Shown: positions 53,146 through 61,761 of the stretch, one piece after another
How positions within the stretch are numbered: position 1 is the stretch's first letter
How the letters are laid out: the number at the start of each line of letters is the position of its first letter
Assembly (NCBI GenBank): GCA_016716365.1
Contig: JADJWM010000017.1
Coordinates: forward strand, 496,001-560,000
Origin: Chloracidobacterium sp.
Lineage (GTDB): Bacteria > Acidobacteriota > Blastocatellia > Pyrinomonadales > Pyrinomonadaceae
Reading direction: 5' to 3'
DNA length: 64,000 nucleotides
Translations under genes and position numbers: made by a program
Notes under the pieces: model-generated
Database searches by the model: none
What the model was told of the DNA's origin: nothing
What the model saw: only the letters and a program-made list of their open reading frames with translations

Positions 53146-55071
53146 TTAGACGCCCGGCATTGCCTTCTTCAGCGGTTTCAGGAGGATCGCAAGTACCACT
53201 GACATAAACAGTGCGGCACAACCCAGTACCAGGAAGAAGCTCGACTGGTACCAGATGCTCCAGAAGATCCCGATCATCGTAAGTTTGTTGCCTATAGCCG
53301 TCGCGACGAACCATCCGCCCATCATTAAGCCCCGCATCCGGACCGGAGCAACCTTGGATACAAGCGACAGGCCCATCGGGGACAGCATCAATTCGCCGAG
53401 GGAAATGATCCCATAGGCAAGAAGCAGCCAGAACGGCGACACCTGGAACAGATAACCCCGGTCCAGGATCTTTTGGGCATATGGCTGGGCTTTGCCTCCG
53501 GTAACCTCATTCACTTTGTTTATGAGCTTTGCGTCCGCCGTGAATTGCTTGTTCTGATAGGCCCTTATCTTCGAGAGTACGTCTTCAGAAACACCCTGCG
53601 AACGCAGTTTATCTGTGACTGCCGACAAATAGGCTGGGAACGACGCTGTTCCGCCGAACCTACCGTCGCGAAGCGCCTGATCCTCCAACTCGACGTCGCT
53701 GACCTTCTTCGCGTCAGCCTCGGAAACACCGGCTGCCTTCAGGTCCACCACGATTGTCGAAAGGGCCGAAGCGAAGGAGCTGTCCGTACTGATCTTTCGG
53801 TCATTCAGGATATTCGATCCGTCGGCTCCTTTTGCGTTGATGATCGCGTCCGTGACCTCTTTCGGAACTCCGTCCTCATTCAACTGTCCCGCAACGCGTT
53901 CATTCACACGGAAAGAACCGGTAGCTATTTGTTCCGCGGTCGGCTTTTCACCCTCTCCGACGGTCGCTGCAAAATAAAGTACAAAGAAGGACAAGCCGGT
54001 CAGAAGCATGCCGAACGCCATTTTTGTTGGCGTCGATGGTTCCATGCCGCGTCGGTCCAAGAAGCCCCAAAACCAAACCAGCGGAAATGTCAGGATGATG
54101 ATCCAAGCTGGGTTGATGGCGTTTGAGATCGTACCCGTGACGTTCCATGCCGTATTATCATCCGCCCAATAGGTCAGGGTTGAGCCGTTCTGATGAAACA
54201 CCATCCAGAAAACGATCACGATCAGGAAGATGACGATCAGCGCCATGATCCGTTTCCAGTCCGGGACGGCATCCATGAGCTTCGATCGTTGGGAAGCGTC
54301 CTTTGCAAACATGCCGCCGGGAGAGGTAGGCGGATGCTCGTTGCCCTCGTCCTGGTCACTCACCGCGTGCGGCGGGGCATCGACGGCGGTGGCCGCAGTA
54401 TCGGCGACCTGATCGGGATCGCGGCCTTGCCTGCGTCTAAGAGCATCTGGGTCTTCGACCAGGGCCTTCCATTTCCAGAGGATAAAGACCGAGACGACCA
54501 TCCCGAATGCCGCGACCGCAAATGCAGCGTGGAAGCCGAATGTCTGCCGCATTATCTCCATCACTACCGGTGCAATGAACGCACCGACATTGATGCCCAT
54601 ATAGAAAATGTTATAAGCGCGGTCCTTCAGGTGGCTGCCTTCGGGATATAGGTTGCCGACCATCGTTGAAACGTTCGGTTTGAAGAACCCGTTTCCGATG
54701 ACAAGGCATGTGAGAGCAAGATAGACGGCCCAGATCGCCGGTATAGAAAGCAGACCGTGGCCTGCCATAAAGAAGAAACCGCCGATCATCACGGCCTTAC
54801 GGTAGCCCGTGAACTTATCCGCGATCCAACCGCCGATCAGAGGGCTTGCATATACGAACATCAAATAGTTCGCATATAGCCCCGTAGCCTGTCCACTGGT
54901 CCAGCCAAATCCTTCTTTCGGATCCTGAAGGTAAAGGGTGAACAAGGCCAGCATCGAGTAGAAGCTGAACCGTTCCCACATCTCGGTTCCAAAAAGGACG
55001 TACAACCCCTTAGGATGGGTCGCGATATCGCCTCCGTGCGAAGCGTTCAATGTCTCTGCATTTGCGCTCAT
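53146..55071 (-). CDS. POT-family proton-coupled peptide transporter with an inserted domain
   Basis: A 641-residue inner-membrane importer of di- and tripeptides. It has the family motifs GTEMWERFSFYSMLALFTLY and FYMGINVGAFIAP and about 12-14 membrane helices. Residues about 372-535 are a soluble helical insert (for example VADQLNEDG-like and ALSTIVVDLKAAGVSEADAK) not found in E. coli-type transporters. The start at 55069-55071 is preceded by GAGGA. It may import peptides released by the M16 peptidases encoded downstream. Confidence 0.92.
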   Translation of the reverse strand: MSANAETLNASHGGDIATHPKGLYVLFGTEMWERFSFYSMLALFTLYLQDPKEGFGWTSGQATGLYANYLMFVYASPLIGGWIADKFTGYRKAVMIGGFFFMAGHGLLSIPAIWAVYLALTCLVIGNGFFKPNVSTMVGNLYPEGSHLKDRAYNIFYMGINVGAFIAPVVMEIMRQTFGFHAAFAVAAFGMVVSVFILWKWKALVEDPDALRRRQGRDPDQVADTAATAVDAPPHAVSDQDEGNEHPPTSPGGMFAKDASQRSKLMDAVPDWKRIMALIVIFLIVIVFWMVFHQNGSTLTYWADDNTAWNVTGTISNAINPAWIIILTFPLVWFWGFLDRRGMEPSTPTKMAFGMLLTGLSFFVLYFAATVGEGEKPTAEQIATGSFRVNERVAGQLNEDGVPKEVTDAIINAKGADGSNILNDRKISTDSSFASALSTIVVDLKAAGVSEADAKKVSDVELEDQALRDGRFGGTASFPAYLSAVTDKLRSQGVSEDVLSKIRAYQNKQFTADAKLINKVNEVTGGKAQPYAQKILDRGYLFQVSPFWLLLAYGIISLGELMLSPMGLSLVSKVAPVRMRGLMMGGWFVATAIGNKLTMIGIFWSIWYQSSFFLVLGCAALFMSVVLAILLKPLKKAMPGV

Positions 55072-55236
55072 CAGGTCCTCACCTTGTAACTGTTGGATTA
55101 CGGAAGAGTTACACGCAATATAACAGATAAGCCGCGCAACGAAAAGCAAACCTTATGGGCCTACAACATTTGCCTATGAGGTTCTGCCTTCCCCACCGTG
55201 CGTTCGTTTTTCCTGAAAATCGGTTCGCAATTAGCG

Positions 55237-55242
55237 TATAAT
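55237..55242 (+). promoter_or_regulatory. -10 element of the DUF4328 gene
   Basis: A perfect TATAAT about 75 bases before the ATG; the -35 position (TGAAAA) is poor. Confidence 0.4.
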
Positions 55243-55316
55243 CTGCTGTTCGCTGCGTCAGCCGCCGCCCACTCCCGCACAAGTGATCGGGTGATCGGGG
55301 CTGCCGCCAAACTCCT

Positions 55317-56069
55317 ATGAGCGAGAATTACCGATCAGCCAGATCGTGGAGCCTTACGACCATCGCGGGCCTTGCTTTTGTCACTTTATTTCAGGCCGGA
55401 ACAGCTTTGATCGGATTCGGACAGATACTTTCGCCGGACATGGCGCTCGATCTGGACGAGGACGGCGTCATTTCGGCCTGGGCAATGATCTGGGGACTGC
55501 TGGCACTCTTCCAATTTCCGGTGTTCGTCTTTACGGTCGTATCGTTCCTTATCTGGCTGAATCGAGCCCACAAAAACCTGCTTGCGCTCCGGCCGTCGTT
55601 CCTGAGATTTTCCTCGGGCTGGGCGGTAGGGTGGTGGTTCATTCCTTTTGCGAATCTCGTCAGGCCATTTCAGGTGGTACGCGAAGTTTGGTGGGAAAGC
55701 GATCCGGAAATACCGGAGGACCGGATGTTTCTTACCGAAAGTCTACACAGTGCACCGACCTATATGGGTGTTTGGTGGGCATTCTGGCTTCTAAGCAATT
55801 TTGCGAGCAATCTCCTGGATCGCCTGTTTGACCCCGAAAGAATGGAGAACGTCGCCGAGATCGGTGCGCTGATGGTCGTCGCTTCGTCGTTGACCATCGT
55901 CGCCGGCATTCTGGCGATCATGGTCGTCAAAGATATTACCGCTCGGCAATCGGCGCGATTCGCTGCCGTGAACGACCTTGAGGCTAAAGAGACGGAGGCT
56001 AAGAGCGCCTCGCCGACGGTCCCTTCCGAACCTGCTTCTGATTTGCAAGAAAATCTTTCGATGAACTAA
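55317..56069 (+). CDS. DUF4328 family membrane protein
   Basis: A 250-residue protein with about five hydrophobic segments and the DUF4328 pattern: FLIWLNRAHKNLLALRPSFL, SSGWAVGWWFIPFANLVRPF, QVVREVWWESDPE, WWAFWLLSNF. A soluble Ala/Glu/Ser tail follows. Function unknown. The tRNA gene at 56084 begins 14 bases after its stop codon. Confidence 0.85.
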   Translation: MSENYRSARSWSLTTIAGLAFVTLFQAGTALIGFGQILSPDMALDLDEDGVISAWAMIWGLLALFQFPVFVFTVVSFLIWLNRAHKNLLALRPSFLRFSSGWAVGWWFIPFANLVRPFQVVREVWWESDPEIPEDRMFLTESLHSAPTYMGVWWAFWLLSNFASNLLDRLFDPERMENVAEIGALMVVASSLTIVAGILAIMVVKDITARQSARFAAVNDLEAKETEAKSASPTVPSEPASDLQENLSMN

Positions 56070-56083
56070 ACTCGAATTGTCAT

Positions 56084-56156
<73 letters not shown>

Positions 56157-56315
56157 TGCCTCCAACCTTTTCCGTTTCAAGACTCGTTGAAGTTTCAACA
56201 CTTTCCGGCCGGCTCGATCAGCCCGCTGGATCAACCCGATAATTCGTGTCCGAATCAATTCGTGCGTAACCGGCCGAAGGCTCGGTCCGTCAATAAATTA
56301 CATGAGGTAAAAAGT

Positions 56316-57536
56316 ATGAGCGGTCGAATGGATCGGCGCGCGTTTGCGCGCATTGGATTGGGGTCGATGACACTTGCCGGTTTTAACAGGACGGTTCCGG
56401 CCGCAGTCGGAAAGAAACGCCGGCTGAAGCTGAGTCCGCTTTCAGAGAAGTTTCTAACCCGATTGCCTATAATGATGGAGCTCGCAAACGTGCCAGGCGT
56501 GTCGGTGGCGTATGTCGAGAACGGCAGGGAATCATGGAGCCGGTACTTTGGCGTTCGCGATGCCGGGACGCGCGAGCCCGTCACAGCAGATACTGTTTGG
56601 CAGGTAGGCTCGTTGAGCAAGCCTGTTTTCGCGATGGTCGTGATGAAGCTTGTCGAGGCCGGGAAGATCGACCCGGATCGCCCGCTTGCGAACTATTTGC
56701 CGGGTGAGCTGATCAAGGATGAGCCGCGAGCAAAATCGATCACCGCAAGGCACGCATTGAGCCAATCGACCGGCCTCCAGAACTGGCGTTTTCAGGCTGG
56801 TCAAACTCTTTCTTTGTCTTTCGCTCCCGGTGAGCGGTGGTCGTATTCGGGTGAGGGTATTTACTATCTTCAGCGGGCGGTTGAACAGATAACCGGCCTG
56901 GGCCTGGAGCAACTCGCTCGCGAACATATGTTCGGGCCGCTTGGGATGGCAAGCAGCAGTTACTATTGGCTGGCCGGATATGACAAGCGGATAGCATCCT
57001 CACACAACGGCCAAGGGGCTGTCGCCGTCGATTACATCGTAATGAATGCGTCCCGCATCGCAAAGGTGGCAGATCAGCAAAAGAAACCGGTTACTGAATG
57101 GCGTCATGAAGACCAGGAAAAAGCTCAGGCATCAGTCGAAAACCGGTTTCCTCCCTTTCCGACGTTCTTTCCGGTGAATGCGGCTGGGACGTTGATAACG
57201 ACCACATCTGATTATGCTAAATTCCTGATCGCCTTGATGGGCGGCGGAAGGGCTCGAGTGTTGGATGATCGCTCCGTTGCCGAAATGCTGAAACCTCAGA
57301 TTCGGATCAACGATACCGTATCATGGGCGCTTGGCTGGGGCCTGCAAGCCGATAACGGCCAGACCTGCTTTTGGCATTGGGGCGAGGGCGTCAATTATCG
57401 GACATTTGTCATCGGCGATCGATCGACACGCTCGGGCCTGATAGTCTTCACAAATGGCCGAAACGGGCGGAAGATATGGGAGCGCATAGTCATTGAGGCG
57501 ACTGGCTCGGATCAGCCGCTCCTGCTCTGGTTATGA
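56316..57536 (+). CDS. Beta-lactamase-fold serine hydrolase (class C/esterase type)
   Basis: A 406-residue exported hydrolase. It has an N-terminal twin-Arg stretch (MDRRAFARIGLGSMTLAGF) suggesting Tat export, the S99-L-S-K102 catalytic motif in VWQVGSLSKPVF, the Tyr motif YSGEGIYYL, and HWGEG in place of the KTG box. Homologues include esterases, D-aminopeptidases and class C beta-lactamases; antibiotic resistance cannot be assumed. The start at 56316 follows GAGGTAAAAAGT. Confidence 0.88.
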   Translation: MSGRMDRRAFARIGLGSMTLAGFNRTVPAAVGKKRRLKLSPLSEKFLTRLPIMMELANVPGVSVAYVENGRESWSRYFGVRDAGTREPVTADTVWQVGSLSKPVFAMVVMKLVEAGKIDPDRPLANYLPGELIKDEPRAKSITARHALSQSTGLQNWRFQAGQTLSLSFAPGERWSYSGEGIYYLQRAVEQITGLGLEQLAREHMFGPLGMASSSYYWLAGYDKRIASSHNGQGAVAVDYIVMNASRIAKVADQQKKPVTEWRHEDQEKAQASVENRFPPFPTFFPVNAAGTLITTTSDYAKFLIALMGGGRARVLDDRSVAEMLKPQIRINDTVSWALGWGLQADNGQTCFWHWGEGVNYRTFVIGDRSTRSGLIVFTNGRNGRKIWERIVIEATGSDQPLLLWL

Positions 57537-57630
57537 CCTTTCCTTACCATCTTGAAGACTCGAACACGAATTGAGACTATGTCTGTTGGCGGCATGACGA
57601 GCGGTCGATCCCGCGTCGGAGTTTTTCAAG

Positions 57631-58920
57631 GTGAAACAAGTCAACAAATCTCAAAAACTTGCCGATGTCTTCTATGACATCCGCGGGCCTGTGCTGGACC
57701 TTGCCCAAAAGATGGAAGAAGAGGGCCAGCACATCATCAAATTGAACATCGGCAATTTGGCAGCTTTCGGCTTCGAGCCGCCGGACGAGATCGTGCAGGA
57801 TATGATCCGTAATCTGCCGCAAACGGCCGGATATACGGATAGTAAGGGCCTGTTCGCTCCGCGGCGAGCCGTCGTAAATTATTGTCAGGAAAAGGGTATT
57901 GCCGGGGTAACTGTCGAAGACGTGTATCTGGGCAACGGTGCGTCGGAACTGATCGTAATGTCGCTGAATGCCCTGGTCGACACCGGCGACGAGATACTTG
58001 TTCCTGCGCCGGATTATCCATTGTGGACAGGTTCGGTGAGCTTGAGCGGCGGCCGGCCGATCCATTATCTTTGCGACGAGGAAAGCGACTGGCTGCCGGA
58101 CCTGGATGACATTAGGCAAAAGATCACGCCGCGGACGCGCGGTATCGTCGTCATCAACCCGAACAACCCGACCGGCGCGCTGTATCCGCCGGCGATGCTG
58201 GAAGAGATAGTGGAAATTGCCCGCCGGCACCAGCTTATCGTCTTTGCCGATGAGATCTACGACAAGACGCTTTACGACGGCAATGCACATACGAGCATCG
58301 CGTCTATCGCCGATGACGTTCTTTTCCTTACATTTAACGGCCTGAGCAAGAATTACCGCTCGTGCGGATATCGGGCCGGATGGATGATCGTTTCGGGCGA
58401 CAAGCGCAACGCGGGTGATTACATTGAAGGGCTGAATATGCTTGCGTCGATGCGGTTATGTTCGAACACGCCCGGGCAGCTTGCGATCCAGACCGCGCTG
58501 GGCGGATACCAAAGTATCAATGAACTCGTCGCGCCGGGCGGCCGGCTTTTGCGGCAAAGAGACCGGTCGTACGATCTGTTAACGCAGATCCCCGGTGTTT
58601 CCGTAGTCAAGCCAAAGGCTGCGCTCTACATGTTCCCAAAGCTCGATCCGCAAATGTACCCGATCAAGGACGACCAGCAATTCGCTTACGAACTGCTTTC
58701 TGAAGAGAAGGTGCTGATCGTCCAGGGTACGGGCTTCAATTGGCCGCGGCACGACCACTTCCGCCTCGTATTTCTGCCGAACGTCGATGACCTGCACGAG
58801 GCGATCGGACGCATTGCGCGATTCCTCGAGCGCTATCGAGAGCGGAACAAAGAGACAAAATTATTTGTTGAAAAGGAATTGGTAGCGAGTACGGGAATCG
58901 AACCCGTCTTTCAAGATTGA
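57631..58920 (+). CDS. Class I aminotransferase (AlaA-like)
   Basis: PLP aminotransferase, probably glutamate-pyruvate type. Motifs: IKLNIGNLAAFGFEPPDEI, NPNNPTGALY, DEIYDKTLYD, and the PLP Lys in FNGLSKNYRSCGYRAGW. The AlaA-type protein would end near ARFLERYRERN; the last 20 or so residues (to GIEPVFQD) are read from tRNA-Glu sequence on the other strand because no stop intervenes. It starts at GTG 57631, with AAGG just upstream. Confidence 0.92.
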   Translation: MKQVNKSQKLADVFYDIRGPVLDLAQKMEEEGQHIIKLNIGNLAAFGFEPPDEIVQDMIRNLPQTAGYTDSKGLFAPRRAVVNYCQEKGIAGVTVEDVYLGNGASELIVMSLNALVDTGDEILVPAPDYPLWTGSVSLSGGRPIHYLCDEESDWLPDLDDIRQKITPRTRGIVVINPNNPTGALYPPAMLEEIVEIARRHQLIVFADEIYDKTLYDGNAHTSIASIADDVLFLTFNGLSKNYRSCGYRAGWMIVSGDKRNAGDYIEGLNMLASMRLCSNTPGQLAIQTALGGYQSINELVAPGGRLLRQRDRSYDLLTQIPGVSVVKPKAALYMFPKLDPQMYPIKDDQQFAYELLSEEKVLIVQGTGFNWPRHDHFRLVFLPNVDDLHEAIGRIARFLERYRERNKETKLFVEKELVASTGIEPVFQD

Positions 58921-58954
58921 GAATCTTGCGTCCTAACCGATAGACGAACCCGCC
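58880..58954 (-). tRNA. tRNA-Glu (CTC)
   Basis: On the minus strand: acceptor GGCGGGT/ACTCGCT (with G-U pairs), D-arm GTCT-ATCGGTTA-GGAC, anticodon arm CAAGA-TTCTCAA-TCTTG with anticodon CTC, T-arm ACGGG-TTCGATT-CCCGT, discriminator A and an encoded CCA (58880-58882). The TTCGTCTA start is typical of bacterial tRNA-Glu. Its 3' 41 bases overlap the end of the convergent aminotransferase gene. Confidence 0.93.
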
Positions 58955-59007
58955 ACATCGAGGGAACTCAATTTTCACAAACAAACTTATATTTTGCAAG
59001 CATATGT

Positions 59008-59090
59008 ACGACAGGCTTTCCAGCCTGTCGTCGCTGCATCAAGGTCAAGTTTTCTCGTTGCAGAGACTGAACAGGCTGGAAAGCCTGTTC
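59008..59090. repeat. REP-type palindrome pair
   Basis: Two hairpins: ACGACAGGCT-TTCC-AGCCTGTCGT (59008-59031) and GAACAGGCT-GGAA-AGCCTGTTC (59069-59090). The cores are reverse complements of each other, so the whole is a REP doublet with a 37-base centre. It lies between the tRNA-Glu and the barrel-like gene; no RAYT transposase is in the window. Confidence 0.75.
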
Positions 59091-59095
59091 TACCC

Positions 59096-59545
59096 TTAAA
59101 ACGAAAACGTGTAGGTAAAGCCCGGATCTTTCGCTCGAACCATTAAGAACGTCAGCGAATGTGTGTCGTTGAATGTGTAGGTCAGGCTCGGGTGCAGTTT
59201 GACGCCGTCGAACTGGAACAGGGACGTGAACCGGTGCGGGAGACGAATGTTGAGCCCACCGATAGAGCGCCAGCGGTGTTCGTTTGTGCCGTAAACAATG
59301 CCGGCGTACGGGGCGATGGGCAGGCCGGTCCAATGTTCAAGATCTTTGCTGGCGGTCACATAAAACGACGTGCCTTCCGGAGTTCCGATGCGGTCGGAAC
59401 TGATGCCGATGATAACCGCCGGGCGGTTCTTTGTCTCCGTGACCGGGATCAGCGTGAGCAGCGGATGGACCTCGCCGACCTTCGGGTTATACTCGACACC
59501 GAAATGAACCCGCGGGTGCCAGCGATACATCAACGTCGCGCGCAC
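59096..59545 (-). CDS. Putative outer-membrane beta-barrel fragment or small protein
   Basis: A 149-residue product with alternating beta-strand patterns (HFGVEYNPKVGEVHPLLTLI, SLTFLMVRAKDPGFTYTFSF) and a final Phe, as in outer-membrane barrels. No signal peptide is visible: the frame is open upstream only to a TGA at about 59645 and has no good start, so the 5' part may be lost. The GTG at 59545 is the first plausible start. It follows the TlpA gene on the same strand. Confidence 0.5.
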   Translation of the reverse strand: MRATLMYRWHPRVHFGVEYNPKVGEVHPLLTLIPVTETKNRPAVIIGISSDRIGTPEGTSFYVTASKDLEHWTGLPIAPYAGIVYGTNEHRWRSIGGLNIRLPHRFTSLFQFDGVKLHPSLTYTFNDTHSLTFLMVRAKDPGFTYTFSF

Positions 59546-59650
59546 CTCGGCCCGGTCGACCTGGCCGGTCAGCAGCCGTATTCCGGCAGTGAACTTCTTC
59601 GGGTTATCGGCCGTCCCCCGGACGGCCTGGCCTTCGCCCGGTCAGACAGG

Positions 59651-60547
59651 TCAGGCCGGGACAAGCGAAACGTTGCCCGTCTTCGCCCGTTCGGCCTTTG
59701 CCACCTTCGCCGCCTCGTTCACCTTCGGAAGAAGCAGCTCGTCAAGTTTTTTTCTAAGCTCGGCCGGTTTGATAATGCCGACCTCACGCCATACGATCTT
59801 CCCTTCGCGGTCGATAATGGCCGTCGCTGGCAGGACCGTGCCGAGCCCGAACCGTTCCATGTCGTTTGTGGTTGCTCCGATCCAGACAGGGAAGTTCACC
59901 TTGTAGTCGCGGATAAATTTAAGTACTTTCGCACCGTCCGCAGCCTCGTCGCCGGCGGCCCCGATCACCTGCACGCCGAGAGCTGCGTAATCGTTCTGGA
60001 TCGCCGCAAGGTCGGGCATTTCTTTCCGGCACGGCCCGCACCACGTGGCCCAAAAATTCAGCACCACAAAGCGGCCGCGGTAGCCGGCAAGCGACTGTTC
60101 GGCACCGGTCAGGTCTTTCAACGCAAGGACGGCATCGTTGGACTGCGGCACCGGTTTTACGGGCGTTTCCTCAAGGACCTTGAGCGAATTTACCTTTATA
60201 AAGCGTTTGTCCTTTTCGGTGCGCAGCTCGCCCTCAATTTCGACAAATTTCGGAACGATGTCGAGGAAGTCCTTCCCGTTCGGCTTGAAGGCTCCCGGCT
60301 CTAACGTGTAAAGCGTGAACCCCTTTTCATCCTCGACGGCGAGGGCCTGCGCGATACCCTGTTCCGAGCAATCTTTCGCGCAATCGATATCTGCCGCGTT
60401 GCCGTATAGGGTTTTCTTGCGATCAGGAGCCTCGAACCAGCAAACCGAACAGACGACCTGGCCTTTCAGCCGAACATCCGATCTCGTTTGGGCGAGACCG
60501 ACCGAAAGGGCGGAGAAAAGAAAAAATAAAAAGAAGATGAATTTCAT
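59651..60547 (-). CDS. TlpA-like exported thioredoxin-fold protein with a Cys-rich N-domain
   Basis: A 298-residue protein: signal peptide (MKFIFFLFFLFSALSVGLA); an N-terminal domain of about 110 residues with four Cys (CSVCW, then DCAKDC); and a TlpA/ResA-type domain with the redox motif WCGPC in LNFWATWCGPCRKEMPDL and the cis-Pro region TVLPATAIID. Reduces disulfides outside the cytoplasm, for instance in cytochrome or metalloprotein maturation. It lies next to a metal transporter gene and two Cys-rich protein genes, so a thiol/metal role is reasonable. Confidence 0.9.
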   Translation of the reverse strand: MKFIFFLFFLFSALSVGLAQTRSDVRLKGQVVCSVCWFEAPDRKKTLYGNAADIDCAKDCSEQGIAQALAVEDEKGFTLYTLEPGAFKPNGKDFLDIVPKFVEIEGELRTEKDKRFIKVNSLKVLEETPVKPVPQSNDAVLALKDLTGAEQSLAGYRGRFVVLNFWATWCGPCRKEMPDLAAIQNDYAALGVQVIGAAGDEAADGAKVLKFIRDYKVNFPVWIGATTNDMERFGLGTVLPATAIIDREGKIVWREVGIIKPAELRKKLDELLLPKVNEAAKVAKAERAKTGNVSLVPA

Positions 60548-60552
60548 TGAAT

Positions 60553-61188
60553 TTATGTACCCGCGATTCGAAGCATACGAAATGCGGAGAAGTTTATGCG
60601 GATCGCCGAGCGGAGGAGCAGTAGAACAAGGCACACCGCGACGACCAGGTCGGGCCACGCCGCCCCGAAGAACCACACCGCTCCGGCTGCGGCAAACACG
60701 GACAAATTAGAGGCGATGTCATTGCGTGAACACTCCCAGACGGAGCTCATATTTATGTCCTGATGGCGGTGCCGCCACAACAGGAAAAGGCACACCGAAT
60801 TGGCCGCGAGGCCGACCAGACTGAAAACACCCATGATCTCGTAACTCGGCATAGTCGGATGGATCAGTTTGTAAACGATCTGCCCAACGACACCGAGCGC
60901 CGCTAACAGAATGAGCCCGCCTTTGAACAGAGCGGCCTTTGCCTTTGCGGATGTTCCTTTGGCCACGGCAAAGAGCGACACGCCCTAGGTCAATGCGTCG
61001 CCCAGATTATCCAGGCTGTCCGCAAACAGCGATGTCGATCGTCCGGCGATCGCCGAAACGACGATGATTACGAACATGATCGCATTGATCGACAAGACAA
61101 TGCGCAGCGTTCGTTTTTGGGCCAGGTCCTGAGCGGACAGCCCGCAATCTGAAGTACCGCAATCTCCCACAGATATTCGATGAATCAA
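60553..61188 (-). pseudogene. CDF-family cation transporter interrupted by an amber codon
   Basis: The two parts are in the same frame: RTLRIVLSINAIMFVIIVVS to FADSLDNLGDALT, then TAG at 60987-60985, then GVSLFAVAKGTSAKAKAALF to the stop before 60553. Relatives have Tyr at the TAG position (DALTYGLSLY), so a single base change (TAT or TAC to TAG) explains it. The metal-site residues in DSLDNLGDA and NDIASN are present. Five membrane helices are visible and the length (about 211) is that of a compact CDF protein. The first part starts at TTG 61188 or GTG 61170; it has Cys residues at GDCGTSDCG. Confidence 0.8.
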
Positions 61189-61246
61189 AAATTACGTTTA
61201 TAACGGGACGGGTCCGTGCCGGAACCCGTCCCAGAATCACCAACGG

Positions 61247-61657
61247 CTAAGACTGTACAGAAACTGTTTCGGTCTTAGCCTTACCTTTGCAGCAATCACA
61301 ACTGTCGCAGCAGTTCTTACCTTCGTCGGATGCCGAAACGGCGGTGGTCATTGTCTCGCCGTCTTTCTTCTTCATCGGGCACGAATCGCCGCAGCAATTA
61401 TGGCCGTCCATTTTGGAATGGTCGCCGGTCTTGCCGTGTTCGCCCTTCATCGGGCAGCTGTCGCCGCAGCATTTATGGGCCTCGCCGTTTGCGTGGTCTT
61501 TGCCGTGCTCGGCGTCCTTGTTCTTCATCGGACAGTTATCCTTGCAGCAGGATGCCGATGCGGTCGTGTTGAATGTGGTTTGGGTATATGCGTATGCAGC
61601 GATCGCAAGGCCGAAAACGGCGACGATCGCGAAGACCGCTACTAACTTCTTTTTCAT
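61247..61657 (-). CDS. Exported Cys-rich metal-binding protein with CCGDSCPMK repeats
   Basis: A 136-residue protein with a signal peptide or anchor (MKKKLVAVFAIVAVFGLAIA) and repeated CC-x-D-x-CPMK units: CCKDNCPMK, CCGDSCPMK, CCGDSCPMK, and a last NCCDSCDCCKG, separated by His/Lys/Asp-rich linkers. This looks like a soft-metal (Cu, Zn, Cd) binding protein outside the cytoplasm. The start is fixed by GGAGAAAAACA upstream. It precedes the CDF transporter gene on the same strand. Confidence 0.8.
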   Translation of the reverse strand: MKKKLVAVFAIVAVFGLAIAAYAYTQTTFNTTASASCCKDNCPMKNKDAEHGKDHANGEAHKCCGDSCPMKGEHGKTGDHSKMDGHNCCGDSCPMKKKDGETMTTAVSASDEGKNCCDSCDCCKGKAKTETVSVQS

Positions 61658-61761
61658 TGTTTTTCTCCAAATCTTGAAAACCAATGCCGGCTACGATGAC
61701 CGAACGGGAACAGGTCCCTGCGGCCTCGAAGCAAAATTGCTCTTTCGCTAGTGGATGGTTT

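Noticed and set aside
56316..57536. Beta-lactamase resistance gene
   Set aside because: Only the general fold and SxxK/Tyr motifs are shared; the third box is HWG rather than KTG, as in esterase-like members.
60985..60987. Pyrrolysine or other amber recoding in the CDF gene
   Set aside because: TAG is an ordinary stop elsewhere in the window, the family residue is Tyr, and no pyl genes are present.
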